NCBI GenBank assembly: GCA_025499625.1
Contig: JAFMVD010000014.1
Coordinates: 46,138-110,137 of the forward strand
DNA length: 64,000 nucleotides
Direction of reading: 5' to 3'
DNA from: Carboxylicivirga fragile
GTDB taxonomy: Bacteria; Bacteroidota; Bacteroidia; Bacteroidales; Marinilabiliaceae
Both the position numbers and the translations under genes were made by a program. Shown in pieces: positions 52,123 to 60,944 of this stretch. Position 1 is the stretch's first letter, and each line of letters opens with the position of its first letter. A model generated the notes under the pieces. The model did not search any database. It was given only the letters and a program-made list of their open reading frames with translations, and was not told the DNA's origin.

Positions 52123-54147
52123 ATGAAGCTCATCTCAAGTGCATGTCCTCGCAACTGCTATAGCACCTGCAGTCTTATGGTTGGTATTGAAGACAATACG
52201 ATTAAAAGCATGGCGCCACACCCCGATAATTTGGCTACACCAGAAGGGCCATGCATTAAAGGCTTGGCTTATGTGGAACGAGCCAACTCAAAGGATCGCC
52301 TACTCTACCCACTTAAGAAGGTTGGGGAAGGTAAATACGAGCGTATTTCATGGGATGAAGCCATTGAAACCATCAGCAGCAAACTCAAAAATGTTAAGCA
52401 AGAACATGGGCCACACTCAGTTCTATATTTTGCTTCCAGTGGTATGTCAGGCTTATTGAATGGGGTTAGCACGGCTTTCTGGAAGCTATATGGTGGCGCA
52501 ACTACTTGTTATGGAAACCTATGCTGGCCAGCTGGATTGGAAGCTACTCGACTAACCTTAGGAGCCAACAAACACAATGCGCCCTGGGATCTTGAACATG
52601 CAAAGTTGATTGTTGTCTGGGGTAAAAATCCAGCGGAAACAAATATTCAGCAGATGATGCCCATTGAGAAGGCCCAAGAAAAAGGCGCTAAATATGTGGT
52701 TATCGACCCCCGAAGGACACCTTCTGCCGAACGCGCCAATGCCCTGTTTCAAATCAAATCAGGCACTGATGGAGCACTAGCCTTAGGCTTGGCTAGAGAA
52801 ATAATTAAGAATGATTGGATTGATAAAAAATTCATTGAGAAAAACGTATTGGGCTTCGAGGCCTTTAAAAAGAAAGCCGATTTATATACTCTTGAAAAAG
52901 TAGCTGATGTATGCCGTATTCCAGTAGAGTCCATTAAGGAACTTGCTAAACTAATTGGTACTATCAAACCAATGACTTTAATACCAGGATACGGCATGCA
53001 ACGCTACGAAAATGGCGGACAAACTACTCGCTGTTTGTTGGCCTTGTCAGTTATTACTGGCAACATCGGATTAAAAGGTGGCTGTTGGCATTATGCTAAT
53101 CTACAGAGTTATGTATTTGATGATCTTAAAGAACCAGAATCCTATTTTCCAGGATGTGAAGATCCATGCTTCCGCCGTAAAATATCTGTTGCAAAATTGG
53201 GTGAAGACATGCTTAATATAGTTGATCCAGAAATAAAAATGATATGGGTAGAACGCGGCAATCCGCTCACACAAAATCCCAATACCAATAAAATACGTAA
53301 GGCTTTTCGCAAGGCAGAATTTCGCGTTGTAGTCGATCAGTTTATGACAGATACCGCCTACGAAGCAGACATTATATTACCGGCTAAAAACATGTTTGAA
53401 CAATCCGACATAATAGGTTCGTACTGGAATCCCTATGTACAGCTCAGACAAAAAGTGATGGAGCCTGCTGGTGAGGTAAAACCCGAAACTGAAATCTATT
53501 ATCACCTGGCCAAAGCTTTGGGGTATGGTGAAGAAGAAATAACAAAAAACATTCCCCAACCTGGCGACGAGCCCATTGAGGAACTATTAAAACAAACACT
53601 TAAACCCTTCCCGGAGTTAAGTTTAGAAGCATTAAAACAAGGACCGCAATTGGCCAATTCATTTGAGGAAATTCCCTTTGCCGATCATGTGTTCCCAACA
53701 AAATCGGGAAAAATAGAACTGGAAAACAAAGAAGCAAAGGATAGATGGGGTGTAGATGCTTTGCCCGACTTTGTGCCATTGGTTCAGGATAAAGAATTCG
53801 AGTTTCAGCTCTTATCTCCCAACTCCAAAAACCGAATTCATTCGCAATTTGGCAACCTCAATATCATCAAGCAATTTGAGCCAGAAGCTCGCTTATTCAT
53901 ACACCCTTATGATGCCGAAGCAAAAGATATTTCTGACAATGAAATGGTTACAGTTCATAATAATGAAGGAGAGGCAAGTATAAAAGTACAATACGATTTT
54001 GGGTTGCGGCTAGGCAATGTAGTACTAACAAATGGTTATTGGGCAGTAGATGGCGCTACGCCAAATTTATTTACCAAGGGAATAGAAACCGACATGGGAC
54101 ATGGTACGGCATTCCATAACACCTGGGTAGACGTAAAAAAAATGTAG
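52123..54147 (+). CDS. Molybdopterin (bis-MGD) oxidoreductase catalytic subunit, DMSO/thiosulfate reductase family
   Basis: This 674-residue enzyme has an N-terminal [4Fe-4S] motif (C8, C12, C16, C44; ACPRNCYSTCS) and MopB domains. A candidate molybdenum ligand is C134 in CYGNLCWPAGLEATR (C129 is another nearby cysteine). It has no Tat signal peptide, so it is predicted to be cytoplasmic, unlike DmsA, PsrA or PhsA. Substrate candidates include sulfoxides, polysulfide and other anaerobic electron acceptors. It abuts the next gene with no gap (TAG then ATG) and forms a two-subunit complex. Confidence 0.85.
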   Translation: MKLISSACPRNCYSTCSLMVGIEDNTIKSMAPHPDNLATPEGPCIKGLAYVERANSKDRLLYPLKKVGEGKYERISWDEAIETISSKLKNVKQEHGPHSVLYFASSGMSGLLNGVSTAFWKLYGGATTCYGNLCWPAGLEATRLTLGANKHNAPWDLEHAKLIVVWGKNPAETNIQQMMPIEKAQEKGAKYVVIDPRRTPSAERANALFQIKSGTDGALALGLAREIIKNDWIDKKFIEKNVLGFEAFKKKADLYTLEKVADVCRIPVESIKELAKLIGTIKPMTLIPGYGMQRYENGGQTTRCLLALSVITGNIGLKGGCWHYANLQSYVFDDLKEPESYFPGCEDPCFRRKISVAKLGEDMLNIVDPEIKMIWVERGNPLTQNPNTNKIRKAFRKAEFRVVVDQFMTDTAYEADIILPAKNMFEQSDIIGSYWNPYVQLRQKVMEPAGEVKPETEIYYHLAKALGYGEEEITKNIPQPGDEPIEELLKQTLKPFPELSLEALKQGPQLANSFEEIPFADHVFPTKSGKIELENKEAKDRWGVDALPDFVPLVQDKEFEFQLLSPNSKNRIHSQFGNLNIIKQFEPEARLFIHPYDAEAKDISDNEMVTVHNNEGEASIKVQYDFGLRLGNVVLTNGYWAVDGATPNLFTKGIETDMGHGTAFHNTWVDVKKM

Positions 54148-55524
54148 ATGGAAAAGAACGCTTTCATATTTAACACAAACAAGTGCGTAGGCTGTATGGC
54201 TTGTGTGGCTGGCTGCTCCATCGAGAATGGTACTACCCCACAACTTAACTGGCGCGTGGTGAACGGGCACAATAAAATTAAACATCCTGGCTTACCAGTT
54301 TTCCATTTTTCTTTGGCTTGTAATCATTGCGATGATGCGCCTTGCATGAAAAATTGTCCCGCCCTTGCATATACACGTGATAAGGACACTGGCGCCATCA
54401 TTCATCATGCCGAAGCATGCATTGGTTGTACCTATTGCACATGGGCTTGTCCATACGATGCGCCTAAATTTAATGAAACGACGAAAGTTGTTGAGAAGTG
54501 TAATTTCTGCGTCGACCGAATCTCGGATGGTAAAAAGCCCGCGTGCGCTCAAGCCTGTCCGGTAGGGGCTTTGGACTTTAGTTTTGATGCAAAGGTTGAT
54601 TACAAAAATCACCTAAGTCCTGGTTTTGTTAACATGGGAATAAAACCCTCCATCAACCTAATTCCATTGCGCGAAGAACATCGTAAACCTACAATAGAAA
54701 ATAGTGATGCCATTAAATTCCCAATAGACATAGGTAAATATCAAGAGAAACCACCATCCAAGGTGGAATTAAAAAAAGAATGGCCCCTGGTTCTATTTAC
54801 TCTTGCCGCTTCCCTTTTAGTTGCCTGGCAAGCAGCCAATCTTATTACTGGAGTTAGCTTACCTGCTCTTCTATTTTTCAGCATTGCGGCTTCAGCTATT
54901 TTTCTGACTTCAATGCATGTTGGCAAAAAACTAAGACTGTGGCGATTCATACTCAACCTAAAAGGATCGTGGTTGAGTCGTGAGATATTTGCCTTCTCAG
55001 CATTTTTAGGCTTAGGCGGATTGGCTTTACTTCTCAAAGAATCAAACATACAGCTTTTCGAACATAAGGTTTTTGATCCTAAAACGATCGGCTATCTCGC
55101 ACTACTTTTTGGCTCATTTACACTTATCTCAATCGATATGGTGTATAAATTCTTCAGGCGGAAAGACAGTATTAAATTACACAGTGCCTTGATTAGCATA
55201 ACCGGACCGTTTTTGTTTGCATGGTTTACACAAAGTTTAGCTTTAATCATTGCTTTCACACTTATTAAGCTGAGCTTATACCTTGTTCGAAAAGTATACC
55301 TAGATAAACAAAAAGCAAAATCGAAGCATTGGCTTACATTAACCCGAATAGCTTTACTTCTGCTGCCTTTAGCTGCATTAATTGATTACCCATCTACCCC
55401 ATTATGGTATTTATTACCAATCATCCTTTTGGGTGAAGTAATCGATAGAAGCGAGTTTTATACTGAATCAGAGATCATTACCCCTCAGGGCACATTGAAT
55501 GAATTATCTTTAGAATCAAATTAA
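54148..55524 (+). CDS. Fused ferredoxin-like FeS subunit and DmsC-type membrane anchor
   Basis: This 458-residue protein joins two subunits that are usually separate. Residues 1-180 are a DmsB/PsrB-like four-cluster ferredoxin with several CxxCxxC..CP motifs (CVGCMACVAGC, CNHCDDAPCMKNCP, CIGCTYCTWACP, CNFCVDRISDGKKPACAQACP). Residues from about 215 onward contain about eight hydrophobic segments that resemble the DmsC quinol-oxidising anchor. The fusion would deliver electrons from membrane quinol to the molybdenum subunit on the cytoplasmic side. The start immediately follows the catalytic gene. Confidence 0.85.
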   Translation: MEKNAFIFNTNKCVGCMACVAGCSIENGTTPQLNWRVVNGHNKIKHPGLPVFHFSLACNHCDDAPCMKNCPALAYTRDKDTGAIIHHAEACIGCTYCTWACPYDAPKFNETTKVVEKCNFCVDRISDGKKPACAQACPVGALDFSFDAKVDYKNHLSPGFVNMGIKPSINLIPLREEHRKPTIENSDAIKFPIDIGKYQEKPPSKVELKKEWPLVLFTLAASLLVAWQAANLITGVSLPALLFFSIAASAIFLTSMHVGKKLRLWRFILNLKGSWLSREIFAFSAFLGLGGLALLLKESNIQLFEHKVFDPKTIGYLALLFGSFTLISIDMVYKFFRRKDSIKLHSALISITGPFLFAWFTQSLALIIAFTLIKLSLYLVRKVYLDKQKAKSKHWLTLTRIALLLLPLAALIDYPSTPLWYLLPIILLGEVIDRSEFYTESEIITPQGTLNELSLESN

Positions 55525-55537
55525 TATAGAATACATC

Positions 55538-56710
55538 ATGGCCAATAAAAAAGTAAACTACAATCATACACCATTATACCGCGAGGCAGGCTTCAACCTT
55601 AAAGATTCTGAAACTACAAAAAAAGCCTTTGCCGATGAATTGGAACATCATCACGAGCCCGATAATTACATCTATTCGCGCTATCGTAACCCAACCACAG
55701 TAGCCGTTGAAAAACAATTGATGGAATTGGAGGAATCGAATTGGGCTTTATTGGTTGAAACAGGCATGGCGGCCATTGATGTGGCCGTTTCTATATTTGA
55801 AAAAGGAAATGAGACACGACCATGGTTGTTTTTTCATGAGATATATGGAGGCACCAATTCTTTTATTGACACCGTATTAATCAAACGTCGTAATCGGGAT
55901 ATACATCGATTTTATGCGAATGAGGGTAATTATGATTTGGCGGCTTTGGAAGACATGCTGAAAAAGATCAAACCTGAATTTATCTTCTTCGAGGCAGTAT
56001 CAAACCCTATGCTAATTGTAGCCGATGTTAAACGCATCATTGAACTGGCTAAGCAGTACTCTTGCAAAATCATCATTGACAATACCTTTGGAACTCCCTA
56101 TCTATGGAAACCTTTATTGGATGGTGCCGATTTGGTTATTCATTCAGCCACTAAATACCTTAGCGGGCATGGTAATATATCCGCTGGTGTTATTTGTGGT
56201 AATGATACGGAATTACTCAAAGAAGCCATTGAATATCGCAAGTGGGCTGGTCATTTCTTAAGCCCTGATGATGCCTACCGACTAGGGTCACAATTGAAAT
56301 CATTTAACCTGCGATTTAAGCAGCATTGCAACAATGCCCTTGCTGTTGCCAAGTATTTAGAAAAACATCCTAAAATTGAGTCGGTACTTTATCCGGGATT
56401 AGAATCACACCCTACACGTAAACAAGCTCTTGATCTATTTGGTGATAAAGGGTACAGTGGCATGATTACCTTCGATATTAAAGGCACTTCAGATGAAGAC
56501 AAGCGCAACAAGCTTAATCGTTTTGTAGCCGCTCTTGAAGAGCATATACCACTGATTCCAACTCTTGGTGAAGCAGACACAATTCTTTTGCCTGTTGAAC
56601 CTGTTTGGGGCGCTAAATATCCACTACCGGGTGTAATTCGCTTCTCGGTAGGTATTGAAGAAATTGACCATCTTATTAGTATGATTGAGATAGGGTTGGG
56701 TAAGGTGTAA
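55538..56710 (+). CDS. Cys/Met metabolism PLP enzyme (cystathionine gamma-synthase/methionine gamma-lyase family)
   Basis: This 390-residue fold-type I PLP enzyme has the hallmark YSRYRNPTTVAVEKQLMELE, the aspartate loop IIIDNTFGTPYLWKP and the PLP-lysine motif SATKYLSGHGN. The family includes C-S beta/gamma lyases and cystathionine gamma-synthase, and sequence does not separate these. The gene starts 13 bp after the FeS/anchor fusion and is probably co-transcribed. This suggests that C-S cleavage feeds or accompanies the molybdenum enzyme, for example methanethiol or other sulfur chemistry. Confidence 0.85.
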   Translation: MANKKVNYNHTPLYREAGFNLKDSETTKKAFADELEHHHEPDNYIYSRYRNPTTVAVEKQLMELEESNWALLVETGMAAIDVAVSIFEKGNETRPWLFFHEIYGGTNSFIDTVLIKRRNRDIHRFYANEGNYDLAALEDMLKKIKPEFIFFEAVSNPMLIVADVKRIIELAKQYSCKIIIDNTFGTPYLWKPLLDGADLVIHSATKYLSGHGNISAGVICGNDTELLKEAIEYRKWAGHFLSPDDAYRLGSQLKSFNLRFKQHCNNALAVAKYLEKHPKIESVLYPGLESHPTRKQALDLFGDKGYSGMITFDIKGTSDEDKRNKLNRFVAALEEHIPLIPTLGEADTILLPVEPVWGAKYPLPGVIRFSVGIEEIDHLISMIEIGLGKV

Positions 56711-56738
56711 ATTTTTAACAACAAGAAAAACTTACAAT

Positions 56739-57266
56739 ATGTCTAAACTAATAGTAATTGCAGGCTTAATTATGGCTTCCTGTTCCTATACAACAATAAA
56801 GCAAGATTATTGGATTGGATTTGAAAATATTTGTAAGATAAATAATGAATGTGTATTAATTCATAAAAACCACCTTTTAATAAAAGGCGATTCTGCCTTT
56901 TTATACAAGGAACCATTCTTTGTTACTGAAATTGACACAATTCGTTCAGCCTCTGATGGTGGATTTTATTATTATAGAGGAAAGATTACAAGAAACGAAT
57001 ATAAGACACTAACAACACTTAATTTTACATTAATCGATTGCGATTATTGTATTCGAGAAACAATAATTGATTCAATAACTGGAATGAAAATATTTAAACC
57101 TGAATTTATTACTTGGCAAGTCCAATTAGGAACAACGTTGGTAATCGATAGTATGGAATTTAAACCTTCAGAAAAATTTCCAATTGAAATGAAGTCTTTT
57201 TATGAAAGTAATGAATTTAAAATGGTAGAAACAGCAGAAATTGAATTCTCTGAACCACAAGAATAA
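56739..57266 (+). CDS. Hypothetical lipoprotein
   Basis: This 175-residue lipoprotein is of unknown function. The lipobox is MASC (Cys16) after a short hydrophobic stretch. The mature part is rich in beta-prone segments and tyrosines, with two cysteine pairs (ENICKINNECV, IDCDYCIRE). It starts 28 bp after the PLP enzyme gene and ends just before a strong terminator, so it may be the last gene of the molybdopterin-enzyme operon. There is no recognisable domain. Confidence 0.65.
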   Translation: MSKLIVIAGLIMASCSYTTIKQDYWIGFENICKINNECVLIHKNHLLIKGDSAFLYKEPFFVTEIDTIRSASDGGFYYYRGKITRNEYKTLTTLNFTLIDCDYCIRETIIDSITGMKIFKPEFITWQVQLGTTLVIDSMEFKPSEKFPIEMKSFYESNEFKMVETAEIEFSEPQE

Positions 57267-57271
57267 AACCA

Positions 57272-57305
57272 AAAAAGGATGTTTTCGAGCGAAAACATCC
57301 TTTTT
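57272..57305 (+). terminator. Rho-independent terminator
   Basis: A 14-bp perfect stem (aaaaaggatgtttt/aaaacatccttttt) has a 6-nt loop and ends in a T tract. Confidence 0.9.
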
Positions 57306-57390
57306 CTTATCTGACTTCTACAACACACCAATACGAAGCCAGACACTTACAAACCACACTAATTAAAACAAATAGAAATCACCTAAATGT

Positions 57391-58470
57391 TCATTTAATT
57401 CCTTCTATACTTTTTTGTTTCTTTAAATCTTTAGCCAGCATTTCCCACGACCACAACACCAGCCCATTGACTTGGCTCTTTCGCGCTGATGTCACACATG
57501 CATCAAATGCTTCGGGTGTAAATTCTTCACTTCGGTAACTCAAGCCAACCTGAATACACGGCAATACATTATCAACACCTTGCTTTTGAAAATCAACAAC
57601 TAAGGAGTCAACCCATTCAGCACTTCGATATAACATATGGGTATAACACATCGGGCTGATGTAATCAACCATCTTTGATAGCTCAGGTAAATTTTGACAC
57701 GTAACTGTGCGACTAGCGCCGTTATAATCATCAGCTCGCCACGGTACAGCGTGTAAATTTAACTTAGTATCAGGTTTAATGCTTTTAACAGCTTGAGCCA
57801 AATCGCTGACCATTGTCGTTATTAATCGCTCCTTATATTTTTGCCATTGTTGGCTATGGTTTTCTTGAATAAACCAAAGCTTTTCTTCCGAACTATACAT
57901 TTCGTTTGACAAAGCCATTCCTGTTTCTGTAATAAAACCGTCAATGCAATTCGAGCAACAACAGGCATCGGGTAATCGATTAGGATCAAAATTTGGCCCA
58001 ACCATTTCCCAGAAAACGAAATGACGGATAAAGTCAATACTCAAACCATCAGGCTTCAAAGTACTCACCATGTCTTTTGCATGTTCTACAACTGAAGCAC
58101 GATAATCTTTACGTGATGGGCAGACAAACTCCACCCAATCAGCTTTTGCACGTTCGCCATCCGATGTACGCGCCCACAAGCTAGAATCGGCTTTTAAAGC
58201 CTCCGGGTTATAAAAAACTGGGAATATAAGATAAACATCAATACCAGAGGCCTTGGCCAACTTTCGAAACTCCAAATTCTCAGCTATGTCTTCGCTCACA
58301 TAAGCTGTATTGATGCCCAGATTATTCCATCGCGCTATTGTATTTTCAGGACTATCAGGCAATTCGTAACATTTAACTCCTAATATCTCAGTTTGATGTG
58401 TACTATCGCACGAGCACAAACAAAGCGTCGAAAATACAAATATCAATATTGGTAAAAATCGATTCATCAT
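57391..58470 (-). CDS. Lipoprotein with TIM-barrel glycoside-hydrolase-like domain
   Basis: This 359-residue surface lipoprotein has lipobox LCSCD-type sequence near residue 20. It then has a TIM-barrel resembling family GHL10/putative glycosidases (GVKCYELPDSPENTIARW, GLSIDFIRHFVFWEMVGP, LNLHAVPWR, DYISPMCYTHMLY, GLVLWSWEM). Candidate catalytic acids are Asp in LSIDFIR and Glu in the following E-M segment. It overlaps by one base the neighbouring gene, with which it shares a transcript. The substrate is unknown. Confidence 0.7.
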   Translation of the reverse strand: MMNRFLPILIFVFSTLCLCSCDSTHQTEILGVKCYELPDSPENTIARWNNLGINTAYVSEDIAENLEFRKLAKASGIDVYLIFPVFYNPEALKADSSLWARTSDGERAKADWVEFVCPSRKDYRASVVEHAKDMVSTLKPDGLSIDFIRHFVFWEMVGPNFDPNRLPDACCCSNCIDGFITETGMALSNEMYSSEEKLWFIQENHSQQWQKYKERLITTMVSDLAQAVKSIKPDTKLNLHAVPWRADDYNGASRTVTCQNLPELSKMVDYISPMCYTHMLYRSAEWVDSLVVDFQKQGVDNVLPCIQVGLSYRSEEFTPEAFDACVTSARKSQVNGLVLWSWEMLAKDLKKQKSIEGIK

Positions 58471-59384
58471 TAAGGCTTAAGTACTGTTTCTAAAGTAAAA
58501 TCGACCCAATACAAACCAATGGTATTCGGAATTTCATCTTTTAAGGCTTGTCCAAATTCTTTAGCTGGATCATCCATATTGCCCCACCAAGCTCTATCTG
58601 AATCATAACCATATTGAAAGCCAACTTGACCACCAGAGAAATATTCACCCCACTCCTTAAATTCATCCAATAAAACCTGCTTACTACTTACACCCTGGCT
58701 ATCATCGATAAATACAAGTCCCTCACGAAAAGTTGGTGGCATCTTCTCCTTTAACCAATGCTTCAAAAACAAACGGTATTCTGGATTATATGAACGAATT
58801 AAACTTAACCACTGCTTGGCTAATTTATCTGAAATAGCAACACCATCTGGCTTATCAACCGACTGATACCACTCAACATCAACTCCAAATCCAATAATAC
58901 AAGAATGGTGTTTATATTTTTCAAGAATCACTTTAATCAATTCTTCAACCGGTGCATTGCCAGGCTCAATCTGTAACCAGATCTTGAAACCGTTTTTATC
59001 AAACTCATCAAATATGGCTTCGTTAAAATCAGTACTCGCAGTTTTAATTAAGGAATGATTCGTTTCTGCCGGAAAATTTAAATATATGCCATCACCTTGC
59101 AATGTTCCCAAAATCCAGATACTTGAAGGAGCAGATCCATCAAACTTACTCGCCATTTCTTTACCTACCGTAGTCCAATATTCGTTCTGTTGCACATTTA
59201 AATGCTGCGCTCCATAAGAGGAATAACGATAACCAGCTGTATATGGCAAGTCCGTTTTGTAGTCGGGTAAATTAATTTCAAGCTCAACTTCGGCTTCCTC
59301 TTTTAAAGGAGGCCTATGCGGATCATTACTGGGAACACAGCTAATAGCTATAAGGGCAGCAATTATTAACAAGTAGATTTTCAT
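58470..59384 (-). CDS. Lipoprotein with putative glycoside-hydrolase-like fold
   Basis: This 304-residue lipoprotein starts at ATG 59384, giving MKIYLLIIAALIAISC with Cys16 in the lipobox. The mature region shows a beta/alpha barrel pattern (SSIWILGTLQGDGIYLNFP, FKIWLQIEPGN, SCIIGFGVDVEWYQ, VGFQYGYDSDRAWWG), and acidic residues in IGFGVDVEWYQ could be catalytic. It lies upstream of and overlaps the TIM-barrel lipoprotein gene. The two probably work together on an extracellular polymer. Neither is assigned to a known family with certainty. Confidence 0.6.
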   Translation of the reverse strand: MKIYLLIIAALIAISCVPSNDPHRPPLKEEAEVELEINLPDYKTDLPYTAGYRYSSYGAQHLNVQQNEYWTTVGKEMASKFDGSAPSSIWILGTLQGDGIYLNFPAETNHSLIKTASTDFNEAIFDEFDKNGFKIWLQIEPGNAPVEELIKVILEKYKHHSCIIGFGVDVEWYQSVDKPDGVAISDKLAKQWLSLIRSYNPEYRLFLKHWLKEKMPPTFREGLVFIDDSQGVSSKQVLLDEFKEWGEYFSGGQVGFQYGYDSDRAWWGNMDDPAKEFGQALKDEIPNTIGLYWVDFTLETVLKP

Positions 59385-59582
59385 AGGTTTGGTTTTTACA
59401 TCTACAACTAATTTTGCACAAAACAACATCTTAAAACATCGTCACCTATTAGTCTGAATACAGCTTATTTATAGATTCAATATCTGTTCTAAACAAAGTC
59501 GTTTGCATTATTTTCCAAATATAAACAAAAATATTGTGCAATCGGTTGCTTTATTTTAAATACCCAAAACAAAAAGCAAAAA

Positions 59583-59611
59583 AAATGGCTGCCAAATTAT
59601 GACAGCCATTT
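59583..59611 (-). terminator. Terminator of the DUF6249 gene
   Basis: A 9-bp stem (aaatggctg/cagccattt) with an 11-nt loop is followed on the minus strand by a U tract. Confidence 0.8.
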
Positions 59612-59634
59612 AAGATTCAGTTTTTCTTATCTCT

Positions 59635-59988
59635 TTATTCTTGCTTATCCTTTTCTTGTAACTTACGCTGAATCAGGTAGAATAATATTAGGCTTAATCC
59701 TCCAAATGCCAAGACCATTGAAAAGTAAGAGGCAACCTCGTCCATTGCTGTATAGGTATCTAGTACTGATCCTAATATTACACCTACGGCCAATCCCACT
59801 AAGAACATACCATATTTCAGGCTTAAATAAGGATTAGATTTTTTACTAAACTGCTCAAATATTGAAGCGTCTTTTCCTGCTGCAATCAAAGCTGTTCGTT
59901 CAATTCGTCTACTTTTGAAATACGACAATGCGATAATGATTGCAGGTATACTACCGAAAATAAAAATAATTGCTAATGCACCTTCCAT
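59635..59988 (-). CDS. DUF6249-type small membrane protein
   Basis: This 117-residue inner-membrane protein has three hydrophobic segments (ALAIIFIFGSIPAIIIALSY, GMFLVGLAVGVILGSVL, FSMVLAFGGLSLILFYLI) and charged cytoplasmic stretches. Proteins of this form are common beside ECF sigma genes in Bacteroidota. Its promoter (60054-60080) carries the same ECF-type sequence as the promoter in front of the divergent sigma factor gene, so it is probably a member of that sigma factor's regulon. Its function is unknown. Confidence 0.75.
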   Translation of the reverse strand: MEGALAIIFIFGSIPAIIIALSYFKSRRIERTALIAAGKDASIFEQFSKKSNPYLSLKYGMFLVGLAVGVILGSVLDTYTAMDEVASYFSMVLAFGGLSLILFYLIQRKLQEKDKQE

Positions 59989-59999
59989 GATTTAATATT

Positions 60000-60029
60000 T
60001 TAAAGTTTTACAATGTTTTTTGTTATCAT
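60000..60029 (-). other. Candidate 9-codon upstream ORF in the DUF6249 leader
   Basis: On the minus strand an AGGAGAG sequence is followed directly by ATG and nine codons (MITKNIVKL) ending at TAA. It lies between the ECF promoter and the DUF6249 start. Purine-rich Shine-Dalgarno-like sites are not usual in this phylum. A leader peptide is possible but unproven. Confidence 0.25.
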
Positions 60030-60053
60030 CTCTCCTGGAGCGTTCAATGTTAT

Positions 60054-60080
60054 GACGCCACCAAAATTAATCCGGTTACA
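60054..60080 (-). promoter_or_regulatory. ECF-sigma promoter of the DUF6249 gene
   Basis: On the minus strand TGTAAC (60080-60075), exactly 17 bp, then CGTC (60057-60054). The downstream sequence, GGCGTCATAAcATTGAA, is almost identical to that at the sigma gene promoter. Confidence 0.8.
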
Positions 60081-60321
60081 AAATGGCTGATATTTTTTTT
60101 ACAGCCTTGCAACAATTGTATTGTAGGAGCATTCAGCCGATAATTAAAAATAGTATTGAGTAATGTTGAAAAAATATTTAGAAAGATTTTAAAAAAAAAT
60201 AAACTCTGTGTTCCTGCGTCTCAGCGTTCCATTTTAATGATTGAAATTACCAAAGCTATTTAAGGACATAAGATGATCCTATTTGCAATACCCTTCAAAT
60301 TTTAATAAATTTAAAATTACT

Positions 60322-60348
60322 TGTAACCATTTTTAATGACGCGGCGTC
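60322..60348 (+). promoter_or_regulatory. ECF-sigma autoregulatory promoter of the sigma gene
   Basis: TGTAAC (60322-60327), 17 bp, CGTC (60345-60348), as in the ECF consensus TGTAAC-N17-CGwC. The -10 box lies in a perfect dyad, atgacgc-g-gcgtcat (60336-60350). The predicted transcript starts only a few bases before the ATG at 60359, so it may be nearly leaderless. Confidence 0.8.
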
Positions 60349-60358
60349 ATAAGATTGA

Positions 60359-60934
60359 ATGCGCAAAAAAGAAGACATAGAATTAATAAAGCAGATTAAG
60401 GGTGGTGATGTAGCCGCTTTCTCGCAGTTGATTGAGAGCCATCAAAATATGGTTTACACTTTAGCTAAGGGCATTGTTAAAAACAAACAAGATGCCGAGG
60501 AAGTGGCGCAAGACGCATTTGTTAAAGCCTATAAGTCGCTTGATAAATATAAAGGTGACTCAGCTTTCTCGACCTGGCTTTACAGGATTGTATATAATAC
60601 ATCTATCTCGAAGTTACGACAGAGGAAACCGGAAATGAAAGATGTTGATGATAAGCAAACGGATAAATACGAATATCGGATAGCAGATAACAATAAACAC
60701 CGGCTTGAGCTTCAAGAAAGGAAAAGACTACTTAAACTGGCTTTAAACCAATTAAAAGAAGAAGATGCATTTATTTTAACCCTCTATTATTACAAGGAGT
60801 TAAATATTGAAGAAATAAGTAAAGCGAGTGGACTTAGTCCTTCAAATGTGAAGGTAAAACTACACAGGGGTCGTAAGCAAATGCATGAAGAACTAAACAA
60901 AATGCTCAAAGGAGAATTAAATTCAATTTTGTAA
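60359..60934 (+). CDS. ECF RNA polymerase sigma factor (RpoE-like)
   Basis: This 191-residue ECF sigma factor has region 2 (AFSQLIESHQNMVYTLAKGI, DAEEVAQDAFVKAYKSLDKY, STWLYRIVYNTSISKLR) and region 4 (ALNQLKEEDAFILTLYYYKE, LNIEEISKASGLSPSNVKVKLHRGRKQM). The ATG at 60359 lies only 11 bp beyond the -10 box of an apparently autoregulated promoter. The next gene encodes a membrane protein that could be its anti-sigma factor. A matching promoter drives the divergent DUF6249 gene. Confidence 0.93.
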   Translation: MRKKEDIELIKQIKGGDVAAFSQLIESHQNMVYTLAKGIVKNKQDAEEVAQDAFVKAYKSLDKYKGDSAFSTWLYRIVYNTSISKLRQRKPEMKDVDDKQTDKYEYRIADNNKHRLELQERKRLLKLALNQLKEEDAFILTLYYYKELNIEEISKASGLSPSNVKVKLHRGRKQMHEELNKMLKGELNSIL

Positions 60935-60944
60935 ATTTGTGGCA

